Below the pieces are notes generated by a model, which saw nothing but the letters and a program-made list of their open reading frames with translations, searched no databases and was not told the origin of the DNA. Source: Campylobacter taeniopygiae (GTDB lineage: Bacteria; Campylobacterota; Campylobacteria; Campylobacterales; Campylobacteraceae). From it: a stretch of 64,000 nucleotides of DNA. Positions within the stretch are counted from its first letter, which is position 1. Each line of letters starts with the position of its first letter. The position numbers and the translations under genes are program-made. The stretch covers positions 17,007 to 81,006 of the forward strand of contig NZ_NXLY01000009.1 of the NCBI RefSeq assembly GCF_005406225.1, in the 5' to 3' direction. Below are positions 55,916 through 64,000 of the stretch, piece by piece.

Positions 55916-56600
55916 CGTCTTTAGCCACTAAAAAATAAATATTTTTTTCTCTTTTTTCTTTAAATTTTTTCATTTTAGATAAAAATTTTTGTATCAAAGC
56001 ACGAAAATTTTTAAATCCATAATTTTGCGGATTAAAATCAGAATACTTTCTATTCATATTTGTGCGAATTTGAGCATATTCTGCACGACCCTTTTCATCG
56101 ATAAGTTGCTCTGTGATATTGATCAAGGTTTTTAAATAATCATTGCTTAAAACAGTTTTTTTCTTTCTTTCATCTTGATCTAGATAAAAAAATTCACTAA
56201 AAGCATTGACATAAGATTGTATCGATTTTTCAAGCCCCATACCAATGACTTGTTTTTTATTTTCTCTAAGTTTTTGTATAAGCGAAGTATAATCACTATC
56301 ACTTGAAACAATGACAAAAATATCGATATTTTTCTCATAAAATACACTTATAATTTCTGTAATCAAATACATATCGCTAGAATTTTTATTAGCTGCAAAA
56401 TTAAATTGCTGCATAGCAATGAGTGAGTATTGCGCGATTTGCTCTTTCCAATTTTGGATATTTTTTTGAGTCCAATCCCCATAAATTCGCTTGATAATAA
56501 TTTCTCCATAATCTGAAGCAATATCAAAAATACTTTTAGCGTATTTTGCGGGAATATTTTCAGCATCGATAAAAATAGCTATGCTTTTATTTTCCATCAT
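55899..56600 (-). CDS. NYN-domain putative ribonuclease with a LOTUS/OST-HTH tail
   Basis: A 233-residue protein. Residues 1-145 are a NYN/PIN-like nuclease domain of the LabA/DUF88 type: IAIFIDAENIPAKYAKSIF with Asp12, IKRIYGDWT, and VIVSSDSDYTSLIQKLRENKKQVIGMG with the acidic pair SDSD, which are the usual metal ligands. Residues 160-215 (KTLINITEQLI...YAQIRTNMNRKYSDFNPQNYGFKNFRALIQKF) fit a LOTUS/OST-HTH RNA-binding domain. The target RNA is unknown. It adjoins the ComM-like gene by one base and overlaps nnr. Confidence 0.82.
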   Translation of the reverse strand: MMENKSIAIFIDAENIPAKYAKSIFDIASDYGEIIIKRIYGDWTQKNIQNWKEQIAQYSLIAMQQFNFAANKNSSDMYLITEIISVFYEKNIDIFVIVSSDSDYTSLIQKLRENKKQVIGMGLEKSIQSYVNAFSEFFYLDQDERKKKTVLSNDYLKTLINITEQLIDEKGRAEYAQIRTNMNRKYSDFNPQNYGFKNFRALIQKFLSKMKKFKEKREKNIYFLVAKDDESYY

Positions 56601-58105
56601 TAACCTCTTATCCTAAAACTTAAAGTTTCTAAAATATGACTTTTATTTATGATTTCTTTCTCTTGTAAATCCGCTATACTTCTTGAAACTTTTAAAACCT
56701 TATTAACAGATCTTAAAGAAAGATTATAACGAGAAATTGCTAAATCAAGGGTATCTTTAGCATCTTTTTCTAAGGGGCAAAAATTTTGTAAATCCTCATC
56801 TTTTAATTTTCCATTAAATTCTTTCTGTCCTCGCTTTTTTCCAAAAATAAAGCCTTGCAAAATTTTTTCACTCATTTCTTTAGAAGTTATACTTGCTTTA
56901 TCATCTTTGCTGATTTCATCCATGGCAACATACAAATCAATACGATCCATCACAGCAGATGAAATATGATTTTTGTATTTTTTAATTTCATTATCTGTGC
57001 AAGTACAAGATAAATTTTTAGAAAATAAATTAGCACAAGGGCAAGGATTTTGTGCCGCAACAAAGCTAAATTTTGTTTCATAGGTGGTTTTAGAATTTAC
57101 CCTTGAAATATGAATTTTATAATCCTCCAAAGGCTCTCTTAAACTTTCTATGATTTGTTTATTAAAATGTGGAAATTCATCAAAAAACAAAACCCCTCCA
57201 TTTGCGAGTGCCACCTCTCCAATTTTAGCATTTTTAGCACCCCCTCCAAAAATACTGGCTCTAGTAGAGGTGTGATGCGGATGACGAAAAGCTCTTGTTT
57301 TAGCAAATTCGCATTCTTTAGAATTTAAAGACATGTAAGCATTTTGCATTAAAACCTCACTCAAACTTTGAGGAGGCATAATATAAACTAGGCGTTTTGC
57401 ACACATACTTTTGCCACTTCCTGGACTTCCTTCAAAAAGTATATTATGCATTCCAAGCGCAGCAATCATACAAGCTTTTTTAGCTTTTTCCTGCCCTTTT
57501 ACATCTTTAAAATCTAAATCAAATTGATTATTAGGGATAAAAATTTCATCATTGATTTTTAAAGGATTACTAAATAAAGGATGATTTTGCAAAAATTTAA
57601 ATTTTTCATAATTTTTTTCTTTGAAAAATTCAATCGCCTCATTTAAATTTTCAAGTCCATAAATTTCTAAGTTAGGGATCATAGAAGCTTTTAAAGCTAT
57701 GCTTTTTGGCACAACAACTTTAGCATGATTTATTTTAGCGGATAAAAACAAAAGAAGGGAAAAGAGTTCATTTGTGCTTTTTATACTTCCATCAAGCCCC
57801 AATTCTCCTACTACAAAAAAATCGTCCAATTCTTCATTTTGGAGTAAAATAAGCACAGCGATAGCTAAATCAAAATGCGATCCTCTTTTGGGAATTCCCG
57901 ATGGACTTAGATTGATAGTAATTTTTTTAGCTGGAAATGTAAAATCGCAACTTAAAAGCGTCGCTTTTATACGCTCAATACTTTCTTTGATCGCTGTATT
58001 TGCAAGCCCTACTATGCTTAAATTAGGCAAACCTCTTGTAAAAGTTGATTCTACATCAATAATGTCTAAATTTTCACCATAACTGATGCATTTTAATTTT
58101 TTCAT
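56600..58105 (-). CDS. comM: ComM-like Mg-chelatase-family AAA+ helicase
   Basis: A 501-residue protein of the YifB/ComM family, which drives branch migration in natural transformation; Campylobacter is naturally competent. The N-terminal domain (SIVGLANTAIKESIERIKATL, NLSPSGIPKRGSHFDLAIAVL) precedes the AAA+ core with P-loop GSPGSGKS near residue 220 and Walker B VLFFDEFPHF. A zinc-like cysteine cluster (NPCPCANLFSKNLSCTC) follows and the C-terminal helical domain ends the protein. It overlaps def by 4 bases. Confidence 0.9.
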   Translation of the reverse strand: MKKLKCISYGENLDIIDVESTFTRGLPNLSIVGLANTAIKESIERIKATLLSCDFTFPAKKITINLSPSGIPKRGSHFDLAIAVLILLQNEELDDFFVVGELGLDGSIKSTNELFSLLLFLSAKINHAKVVVPKSIALKASMIPNLEIYGLENLNEAIEFFKEKNYEKFKFLQNHPLFSNPLKINDEIFIPNNQFDLDFKDVKGQEKAKKACMIAALGMHNILFEGSPGSGKSMCAKRLVYIMPPQSLSEVLMQNAYMSLNSKECEFAKTRAFRHPHHTSTRASIFGGGAKNAKIGEVALANGGVLFFDEFPHFNKQIIESLREPLEDYKIHISRVNSKTTYETKFSFVAAQNPCPCANLFSKNLSCTCTDNEIKKYKNHISSAVMDRIDLYVAMDEISKDDKASITSKEMSEKILQGFIFGKKRGQKEFNGKLKDEDLQNFCPLEKDAKDTLDLAISRYNLSLRSVNKVLKVSRSIADLQEKEIINKSHILETLSFRIRG

Positions 58106-58629
58106 TTAGCTTTTTTTTGATTTTTCAATTTCTTTTTAAAATCCTTATCAAATTTTTGCCTTTTTAAAAAAGAAATTTTTTCTATAAACAAATGTCCATT
58201 TAAATGGTCATTTTCATGCTGAATAGCTACAGCTAAAAAATCTTTAGCCTCTAATTCTTTATGTTCTCCAAAACGATCTTGATACTTTAACAAAATATGA
58301 TTATAGCGTCGCACCTCTTCAAAAAAATCAGGAATACTCAAACAACCTTCAGTATAAATGATCGTTTCTTCACTTAAAGGGATAATTTCAGGATTAATAA
58401 TTTCAAGTAAATCTTCTTTTTTTTGCTCCCCATTTTCATCTACAATATTAACCAATAAGGCTCTTAAAGGGATATCAACCTGTATAGCGGCCAAACCCAC
58501 TCCTTGACTTGCGATCATCGTTTCATACATATCATCAAGCAAATCATGTAAATTTGAGTCAAATTCCACAACAGGTTCTGATTCTAAAAATAATCTAGGA
58601 TTAGGATAAGTCATAATCTTTCTAATCAT
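58102..58629 (-). CDS. def: Peptide deformylase
   Basis: Removes the formyl group from nascent proteins, the counterpart of the fmt product at 11990. The 175-residue protein has all three motifs: GVGLAAIQ (43-50), EGCLSIP with Cys96, and QHENDHLNG with His138, Glu139 and His142, which bind the metal. It lies 19 bases after clpP. Confidence 0.95.
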   Translation of the reverse strand: MIRKIMTYPNPRLFLESEPVVEFDSNLHDLLDDMYETMIASQGVGLAAIQVDIPLRALLVNIVDENGEQKKEDLLEIINPEIIPLSEETIIYTEGCLSIPDFFEEVRRYNHILLKYQDRFGEHKELEAKDFLAVAIQHENDHLNGHLFIEKISFLKRQKFDKDFKKKLKNQKKAK

Positions 58630-58648
58630 AAAATTTCATCACCTTAAA

Positions 58649-59233
58649 TTATTTAAAACTTTTTTCTAAAACCTTATCGATTAAACCATACTCTTTAGCT
58701 TCTTGTGCTGACATGAAAAAATCTCTTTCTGTGTCTTTGGCGATTTTAGCAACTTTTTGCTTAGTATTTTTAGCCAAAATATCATTAAGTATAGTCTTAA
58801 GTCTTAAAATTTCTTTAGCTTGAATTTCTATATCTGTTGCTTGTCCTCTAGCGCCACCTAAAGGTTGATGGATCATAATCCTTGAATTTGGCAATGCAAA
58901 ACGTTTGCCTTCTGCTCCACAACTTAATAAAAACGCCCCCATGGAAGCTGCTTGACCTATGCAAATAGTACAAACATCTGGCTTAATATAATTCATAGTA
59001 TCATAAATGCTAAAACCGCTTGTGATCACTCCGCCTGGAGAATTAATATAAAGATAAATATCTTTTTGTGGATCTTCAGCCTCTAAAAAAAGAAGTTGAG
59101 CTACAATTGAAGCAGCAAGATCATCGTGAATCTCGCCACTAAGCATAACAATTCTATCCTTTAAAAGTCTAGAATAAATATCATAACTTCTTTCCCCGCG
59201 ACTTGATTTTTCAATAACATAAGGAATAACCAT
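58649..59233 (-). CDS. clpP: ATP-dependent Clp protease proteolytic subunit
   Basis: Barrel-forming serine protease, 194 residues. The catalytic triad is Ser98 (GQAASMGA), His122 ([10 protein letters not shown]) and Asp171 (DTERDFFMS). It shares one base with the end of tig, the usual tig-clpP order, here followed by def rather than by clpX. Confidence 0.96.
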   Translation of the reverse strand: MVIPYVIEKSSRGERSYDIYSRLLKDRIVMLSGEIHDDLAASIVAQLLFLEAEDPQKDIYLYINSPGGVITSGFSIYDTMNYIKPDVCTICIGQAASMGAFLLSCGAEGKRFALPNSRIMIHQPLGGARGQATDIEIQAKEILRLKTILNDILAKNTKQKVAKIAKDTERDFFMSAQEAKEYGLIDKVLEKSFK

Positions 59234-60558
59234 TATTTATCCTCTTTTTGTTTTTTGCTTGATTTTTCTGTTTTTGGCATAAAAATATCATTGAAAAGTT
59301 TTTCTTCAATCAAAGCCATTTTTACAGCTGGTAAAGCTCCTTGTTTTTTATAATTATCCAAATGTTCTTTTGGATTCATTCCATAGCGATACGCTTCAAA
59401 ATAAATTGCTTGAACAAGCTCTTGATCATTCACTTCTATTTTACGAATTTTTGCAAGTTCATCAATAATAAAAGTTAATTTTACGCTTTTTTGTGCTTCT
59501 TCTTTGAAAGAATCACGTTTTTGTTGATATTTTTCTTTATCAGCTTTAATCTCTTCAATTTCTTTTTCACTAAAAGTATTAAATGCTGCACGGAATTGCA
59601 TATCCGTTTCTTGCTCTACTATACCGCGTGGCAAATCAAAATTATATTCTGCGATCAAAGCGTCTGCGAATTTAGCCTTTAGCTCATCATTTACAAGTTT
59701 AAATAATTTTTCATTTTTAATTTGCTCTTTTAATTTCTCTTCCAAAAGCTCTACGCTTGGCTTTTCTTCATTTGGTAAAAGTTTTTTAACCATTTCTTCA
59801 TCAAGTTCTGGCATTTTAAGTTCTTGAATTTCGTGAAGTTTTACTTTAAATACCGCATCTTTTCCTGCCAAATGAGAAGCTCCATATTCTTTAGGAAAAG
59901 TAACATTGATATCTTTTTCTTCTCCTATTTTCATACCCACCATGCCTTCTTCAAAACCTGGTATAAATTGCTTAGAACCTATTTCTAAAATATAATTTTC
60001 AGCTTTTCCGCCATCAAAAGGTTTTTCATCCACAAAACCTTCAAAATCAAATTTAGCAAAATCTCCCTCTTTTAAAGCTCTTTTTGTTTTAATAGCTTCA
60101 GGAGTTGCAAATCTTTTTAATAATTCTTCTTTTTTTTCATCAATTTCTTTTTTTGTAACTTTAGGAGTTTGATACTCTGGAATAAGTTTTTCATAACCAT
60201 CTAACTTAAGTTCTGGTTTGAAAGAAAGTGCCAATTCTGCAATTATTTCTCCATTTTGGCGATCAAATTTTTCAAAATAAGGCTCACCAACAAGCTCTTT
60301 TGCCTCTTTTTTTAATTCTTTCAAAGCATTATCTACAGCAGATTTAAAAAGATTTTGTTCTGCATCTTGAGTTAGTTCTTTTTCATATCTTTTAAGCACA
60401 GCTGCGACTGGAACTTTTCCAGGTCTAAAACCATCCATTTTTATATTTTTAGAAGCTTTTTTTGCCAAATTTTCCACTTCATTTTTAATCATTCCCGAAG
60501 GAATTTTTACGCTAGCAGTCGCATTTACAGAATCTAATTGCTTTGCTTTTACTTCCAT
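59233..60558 (-). CDS. tig: Trigger factor
   Basis: Ribosome-bound chaperone and prolyl isomerase, 441 residues. The ribosome-binding loop is [18 protein letters not shown] (about 41-58), the FKBP-like domain lies at about 160-245 ([21 protein letters not shown]), and the C-terminal arm domain fills the rest. AAGGAAAAATAATC precedes the start. It heads the tig-clpP-def-comM cotranscribed run. Confidence 0.96.
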   Translation of the reverse strand: MEVKAKQLDSVNATASVKIPSGMIKNEVENLAKKASKNIKMDGFRPGKVPVAAVLKRYEKELTQDAEQNLFKSAVDNALKELKKEAKELVGEPYFEKFDRQNGEIIAELALSFKPELKLDGYEKLIPEYQTPKVTKKEIDEKKEELLKRFATPEAIKTKRALKEGDFAKFDFEGFVDEKPFDGGKAENYILEIGSKQFIPGFEEGMVGMKIGEEKDINVTFPKEYGASHLAGKDAVFKVKLHEIQELKMPELDEEMVKKLLPNEEKPSVELLEEKLKEQIKNEKLFKLVNDELKAKFADALIAEYNFDLPRGIVEQETDMQFRAAFNTFSEKEIEEIKADKEKYQQKRDSFKEEAQKSVKLTFIIDELAKIRKIEVNDQELVQAIYFEAYRYGMNPKEHLDNYKKQGALPAVKMALIEEKLFNDIFMPKTEKSSKKQKEDK

Positions 60559-60593
60559 GATTATTTTTCCTTATAAAATAAAATTTAGCTTTA

Positions 60594-60652
60594 ATAATAG
60601 CAAATTTTTCCTTATTACTTGCATAAAATTTTAAAGCAATTTATGATAAAAT
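60594..60652. promoter_or_regulatory. Divergent promoters for tig and folE
   Basis: The 126-base gap between tig and folE holds TATTAT on the minus strand (60599-60594) as a -10 candidate for tig, and TGATAAAAT on the plus strand (-10 TAAAAT at 60647-60652) as an extended -10 for folE. Confidence 0.45.
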
Positions 60653-60684
60653 GACAAAAATCAAAAACTACTATGGAGATAATT

Positions 60685-61257
60685 TTGCAAAAAGAGTTTG
60701 AAAAATGTATAACAACCATACTTGAATCCGTAGGAGAAAATCCAAATAGAGAAGGATTGTTAAAAACTCCTAATCGCGTTTTCAAGGCTTTTCAATTTTT
60801 AACTAAAGGTTATCATGAAAATATTAAAGATGTTTTAAATGACGCCTTATTTCAAAGCTCTAACAATGAAATGGTTTTAGTCCGCGATATAGAATTTTAT
60901 AGTCTTTGCGAACATCATCTTTTGCCATTTTTTGGACGCGTCCATGTAGCTTATATTCCCGATCAAAAAGTCGTGGGCTTGAGTAAAATTCCTCGTCTTG
61001 TAGAAGTTTTTGCGAGGCGTTTGCAAATTCAAGAACAACTCACAGAGCAAATCGCTGATGCACTCATGGAAAATGTTAATGCAAAAGGAGTAGGCGTTGT
61101 CATAGAAGCACGCCATATGTGTGTGGAAATGCGTGGGGTGCAAAAGGTTAATTCCACTACTTCCACTTCAGCCCTTAGAGGGTTGTTTTTAAAAAATGAA
61201 AAAACACGCAAAGAATTTTTTGAACTTATCAATTCCCCTAAACAGGTTCGTTTTTAA
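60685..61257 (+). CDS. folE: GTP cyclohydrolase I
   Basis: First step of tetrahydrofolate synthesis and source of the substrate for QueD in the queuosine route. I prefer the TTG start at 60685: an in-frame ATG at 60673 is part of the likely ribosome binding site TGGAG, and the family starts near MQKEFEKC. This gives 190 residues. Zinc ligands are the Cys and His in [11 protein letters not shown] and the Cys in RHMCVEMRG. The stop shares a base with the fliI start. Confidence 0.92.
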   Translation: MQKEFEKCITTILESVGENPNREGLLKTPNRVFKAFQFLTKGYHENIKDVLNDALFQSSNNEMVLVRDIEFYSLCEHHLLPFFGRVHVAYIPDQKVVGLSKIPRLVEVFARRLQIQEQLTEQIADALMENVNAKGVGVVIEARHMCVEMRGVQKVNSTTSTSALRGLFLKNEKTRKEFFELINSPKQVRF

Positions 61258-62627
61258 TGAATTTAGAAAAACTTCGCTCCAAACTCGGCAAAGAAAATTT
61301 AAGTGCTGTTTTTGGAGAGATTACAAAAATATCAGCCACAAGTATTGAAATTCGCGGACTTAAAACAGGAGTTGGAGATATCGTTAAGCTTGTTTCCAAT
61401 GAAAATCCAAATTTAAATACTTTAGCTATGGTTGTAGAAATAAAAGAGCAATTTAGCTATCTAAGCCCTTTTAGCTTTATAGAAGGTTTTAAAATCGGGG
61501 ATCGTGCTTTTATCAGCGATGCTGGGATGCAAATAGGAGTGAGTGATGAACTTTTGGGACGAGTGGTTGATCCTTTTATGCGTCCTAAAGATGGAAAAGC
61601 TCCTATTGAAGTAAGTAAATACATGCCTATCATGCGTGCTCCTATTGATGCAATGAAAAGGGGATTGATTGAAGAAGTTTTTCCTGTAGGAGTTAAAACC
61701 ATTGATGCTTTATTAACTTGTGGAGTAGGACAAAAATTAGGTATTTTTGCAGGAAGTGGGGTAGGAAAATCTACCCTTATGGGAATGATAGTTAAAAATT
61801 CAAAAGCACCTATAAAAGTGGTAGCCTTAATCGGCGAAAGGGGACGTGAAATCCCCGAATTTATACAAAAAAATTTAGGTGGAAAACTTGACGATACAGT
61901 CATCATTGTAGCAACAAGCGATGATAGTGCTTTAATGCGTAAATATGGTGCATTTTGTGCTATGAGTGTAGCAGAATATTTCAAAGAACAGGGCAAAGAT
62001 GTTCTTTTTATCATGGATAGTGTAACGCGTTTTGCTATGGCTCAAAGAGAAATAGGACTTGCTCTTGGCGAACCTCCTACAACCAAAGGATATCCACCTA
62101 GCGTTTTAAGTCTTTTGCCTCAACTCATGGAAAGAACTGGAAAAGAAGAAGGAAAAGGAACTATCACAGCATTTTTTACCGTGCTTGTTGATGGAGATGA
62201 TATGAGTGATCCAATCGCTGATCAAAGTAGATCTATTTTAGACGGACACATAGTTTTAAGCAGAGAACTTACTGATTTTGGAATTTATCCACCTATTAAT
62301 ATACAAAATTCAGCTTCAAGGGTTATGGGGGATATCATTACACCCGAACACAAACTCTTAGCAAGAAAATTTAAAAGACTTAATTCTTTATTAAAAGAAA
62401 ATGAGGTTTTACTCCGCATCGGTGCTTACCAAAAAGGAAGCGATAGAGAGCTTGATGAAGCTATTGCTAAAAAAGATTTTATGCAAAAATTTTTAGGGCA
62501 AAATCCTGAAGAAAGTTTTGAATTTGATGAAACCATAAAACTTTTAGAACAAATCGATTCCACTCCTCAACCCACAAATACAGGTAGCATGAATGCTGTT
62601 TTACCAAATCCAAACCAATCTCAATAA
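61257..62627 (+). CDS. fliI: Flagellar export ATPase FliI
   Basis: Cytoplasmic ATPase of the flagellar type III export apparatus, 456 residues. Walker A GSGVGKST is at 166-173, Walker B is DVLFIMDSVTRFAMAQ, and GERGREIPEF matches the F1-beta-like family. The conserved GEPPTTKGYPPSVLSLLPQLMER region is intact. It overlaps folE by one base (TAATG) and has no other flagellar gene beside it, as usual for the scattered flagellar genes of Campylobacter. Confidence 0.95.
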   Translation: MNLEKLRSKLGKENLSAVFGEITKISATSIEIRGLKTGVGDIVKLVSNENPNLNTLAMVVEIKEQFSYLSPFSFIEGFKIGDRAFISDAGMQIGVSDELLGRVVDPFMRPKDGKAPIEVSKYMPIMRAPIDAMKRGLIEEVFPVGVKTIDALLTCGVGQKLGIFAGSGVGKSTLMGMIVKNSKAPIKVVALIGERGREIPEFIQKNLGGKLDDTVIIVATSDDSALMRKYGAFCAMSVAEYFKEQGKDVLFIMDSVTRFAMAQREIGLALGEPPTTKGYPPSVLSLLPQLMERTGKEEGKGTITAFFTVLVDGDDMSDPIADQSRSILDGHIVLSRELTDFGIYPPINIQNSASRVMGDIITPEHKLLARKFKRLNSLLKENEVLLRIGAYQKGSDRELDEAIAKKDFMQKFLGQNPEESFEFDETIKLLEQIDSTPQPTNTGSMNAVLPNPNQSQ

Positions 62628-62893
62628 TAAAATCTTTTTTAAATCTTTTATCTCAAACTATTCTTGAAAGCTAAGAAAAAATTGATACTAAAGAATTAAT
62701 TTTTAAAAACTAAATAATAAATTTTTATTTTTTTGCACATTTATTACTACAAAGATTTTTTTTGTGACATAAAAAAATAAATAATTTAGTTTAAATTTTA
62801 ATATAAATTTAATATGATAAATTTAATTTTAATAAATATTTTTTATGAGTATTTTTGTAACATTTTTTAATACAAAATGCAAATTTTTACGGG

Positions 62894-62909
62894 TTTTTTT
62901 TTTTTTTTT
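62894..62909 (+). repeat. Homopolymer run of 16 T, directly upstream of a -10 box
   Basis: GGG followed by 16 consecutive T and then GA. It is the longest single-base run I noticed in the window and ends 2 bases before the -10 box at 62912. Such runs change length by slipped-strand mispairing and could alter promoter strength. Confidence 0.85.
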
Positions 62910-62911
62910 GA

Positions 62912-62917
62912 TAGAAT
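62912..62917 (+). promoter_or_regulatory. -10 box of the chemoreceptor gene
   Basis: TAGAAT in the context TTTTGATAGAAT. The T run takes the place of the T-rich upstream element of Campylobacter promoters. The start codon lies 51 bases downstream, behind AAAGGAG (about 62951-62957). Confidence 0.65.
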
Positions 62918-62968
62918 CAAGAGTTATTTTATCTTAATTTGATTTTTTAAAAAGGAGAAAAATTCGTA

Positions 62969-64000
62969 ATGAAAAGTTTAAAATTTAAACTTTCGCTTGT
63001 AACAAATGTGATAGCAATTATTGCTTTGGTTATTTTAGGAGTTGTGGGTTTTTTATTTACAAAAAACGCATTGTTTAAAACTATAGAAAATACTGAAATC
63101 AATGCTATTAAAGTTGCAAAAACAGATATGGAAGATTTTAGAGCTAAAAATCTTTCATCATTGCAGAAATTAAGCAAAGATATTTTATCTTTACCTTTAG
63201 AAAAAATTAATTCCCAAGAAGCTTTAATGGCAAATATAGGAGATATGTTTAAATCCTATAAGCACTCATCCAATCTTTTAGCTGTTTATATAGGTCTAGC
63301 AAATGGCAGTAACGTTGTAAGTGATATTGAAAGTGAAAAGAATGGCAAAAGTTTAAGAATAAATGGCAAAAATAATGGATACGATGCCACTACAAGAGAA
63401 TGGTATCAAGGAGCTAGAAATACAAATTCAGTCTATGTTCAACCTTACTATGTTGATCCTGTAAGCAATGAAACTATATTTACTTATTCTAAAGCCCTTT
63501 ATAAAGATGGTCAATTTATAGGAGTTTTGGCAATTGATGTAAGTTTAAAAATGCTTCAAAAAACTTTTGAAAGCAAACCAGGAAACGCTTTTTTAATTGA
63601 TAAAAATAAGGATATATTTGTTGCCTCCAATCCCTCTGAAATGAATAGTGGTTTTCAAAATACTTCTTTATTGTTGGAAAACTTAAAACAATATGGAGAA
63701 TTTCAACCTTTTCTTATTGAAGCAGGTGGAGTTGAAAATTTAGGTATGTGCTCTCCGGTTTTAAACTATACAGCCTGTATAACCGAACCTACAGATAAAA
63801 TTTATCAATCCATTAATAAAATTGCACTGATTCAAATCATTTTAGTATTAACTATAGTGATATTAAGTACAATTTTAATGTATTTCATTGTATCGCGTTA
63901 TCTCTCCCCACTCACCACCATCCAAAGTGGTCTTAATGCCTTCTTTGATTTTATCAATCATAAAACAAAGAATGTCTCTACTATTAATATAAAAACCAAT
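62969..64000 (+). CDS. Methyl-accepting chemotaxis receptor with dCache domain (partial)
   Basis: The first 344 codons of a chemoreceptor that continues past the window. ATG at 62969 follows AAAGGAG. Order: cytoplasmic start, membrane segment 10-32, periplasmic dCache domain, membrane segment about 284-308, then the beginning of a HAMP region (SRYLSPLTTIQSGLNAFF). The dCache domain carries the full amino-acid-binding motif: Tyr138, Arg143, Trp145, Tyr146 (YDATTREWY), Tyr161 and Asp190. It resembles the C. jejuni Tlp2/3/4 group. The signalling domain is outside the window. Confidence 0.9.
   Translation, partial: MKSLKFKLSLVTNVIAIIALVILGVVGFLFTKNALFKTIENTEINAIKVAKTDMEDFRAKNLSSLQKLSKDILSLPLEKINSQEALMANIGDMFKSYKHSSNLLAVYIGLANGSNVVSDIESEKNGKSLRINGKNNGYDATTREWYQGARNTNSVYVQPYYVDPVSNETIFTYSKALYKDGQFIGVLAIDVSLKMLQKTFESKPGNAFLIDKNKDIFVASNPSEMNSGFQNTSLLLENLKQYGEFQPFLIEAGGVENLGMCSPVLNYTACITEPTDKIYQSINKIALIQIILVLTIVILSTILMYFIVSRYLSPLTTIQSGLNAFFDFINHKTKNVSTINIKTN

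Larger units (their letters stand above)
62628..62968. other. Intergenic region between fliI and a chemoreceptor gene
   Basis: 341 bases without a gene on either strand that I can support. It is extremely AT-rich with several A/T runs, shows no clear fliI terminator hairpin, and ends in the promoter with the poly-T tract described separately. The region also marks a difference in gene order from C. jejuni NCTC 11168 as I remember it. Confidence 0.6.

Noticed and set aside
60673..60684. ATG start of folE at 60673
   Set aside because: This ATG overlaps the only good ribosome binding site (TGGAG), and known FolE proteins start near the TTG at 60685. It is kept only as a possible alternative.
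61457..62014. Minus-strand open frame of 185 codons inside fliI
   Set aside because: It is antisense to highly conserved fliI codons and has no family match; open frames opposite low-GC conserved genes are common.

Overview
This is AT-rich chromosomal DNA from a thermotolerant Campylobacter of the C. jejuni / C. coli / C. hepaticus group. The evidence is long gene runs in a familiar order (fmt-birA-parA-parB-atp-tol-pal, then trxB through miaA, then a phosphatase through fliI), futalosine-pathway and carboxyspermidine-pathway genes, an NssR-type globin promoter, and promoters made of T-rich DNA in front of a TATAAT-like -10 box. Proteins I can recall from C. jejuni, such as AtpA and Fmt, are similar but clearly not identical, so I infer a related species rather than C. 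jejuni itself and do not name it. All comparisons with C. jejuni gene order are from memory.

Layout. 1-4750 (minus): a five-gene dipeptide/nickel-type ABC importer, nikZYXWV-like, with a GC-rich operator-like block at its promoter. 5020-9462 (plus): a dimethyl sulfoxide / N-oxide reductase operon, dmsABC plus a TorD-family chaperone, in which dmsA carries a single-base frameshift. 9535-9954: the NO-detoxifying globin cgb, with an NssR-like box overlapping the stop codon of the chaperone gene. 10228-11862 (minus): a cyclic-peptide-type ABC exporter. 11990-29906 (plus): a dense housekeeping run of fmt, birA, parA, parB, the F1Fo ATP synthase stalk and F1 genes, the Tol-Pal envelope complex, slyD, fabD, mtnN, a TtcA-like PP-loop protein, an isochorismatase-fold hydrolase, a RecO-like protein and ybeY. 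30013-31470: an anion/dicarboxylate transporter.

31566-45035 (minus): an almost gap-free run with thioredoxin and its reductase, homoserine dehydrogenase, an AlaC-like aminotransferase, a RodZ-like membrane protein, rRNA methyltransferases, L31, a haem c lipoprotein, queuosine genes queD/queE, moaA and a menaquinone prenyltransferase. 45105-51861: miaA, mntP, tRNA-Glu, sodB, carboxynorspermidine dehydrogenase, an SbmA/BacA-like transporter and a CorC/TlyC protein. 51864-60558 (minus): a phosphatase, PhnA, TerC, purN, nnr, a NYN-LOTUS protein, a ComM-like protein, def, clpP and tig. 60685-62627: folE and fliI. From 62969 a chemoreceptor runs off the end of the window; its promoter contains a run of 16 T.

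The genes are mostly core metabolism, translation, cell-envelope and respiration functions, tightly packed and often overlapping by 1 to 20 bases, which points to translational coupling. Accessory or variable points are the dms operon, the exporter, the anion transporter and the chemoreceptor. These coincide with places where the gene order departs from C. jejuni NCTC 11168 as I remember it. I see no CRISPR array, prophage, insertion sequence or rRNA operon. The most interesting leads are the poly-T promoter, the nik operator block, the frameshifted dmsA, the globin promoter box, and several proteins with altered catalytic or metal-binding residues (TtcA-like, phosphatase, QueE).
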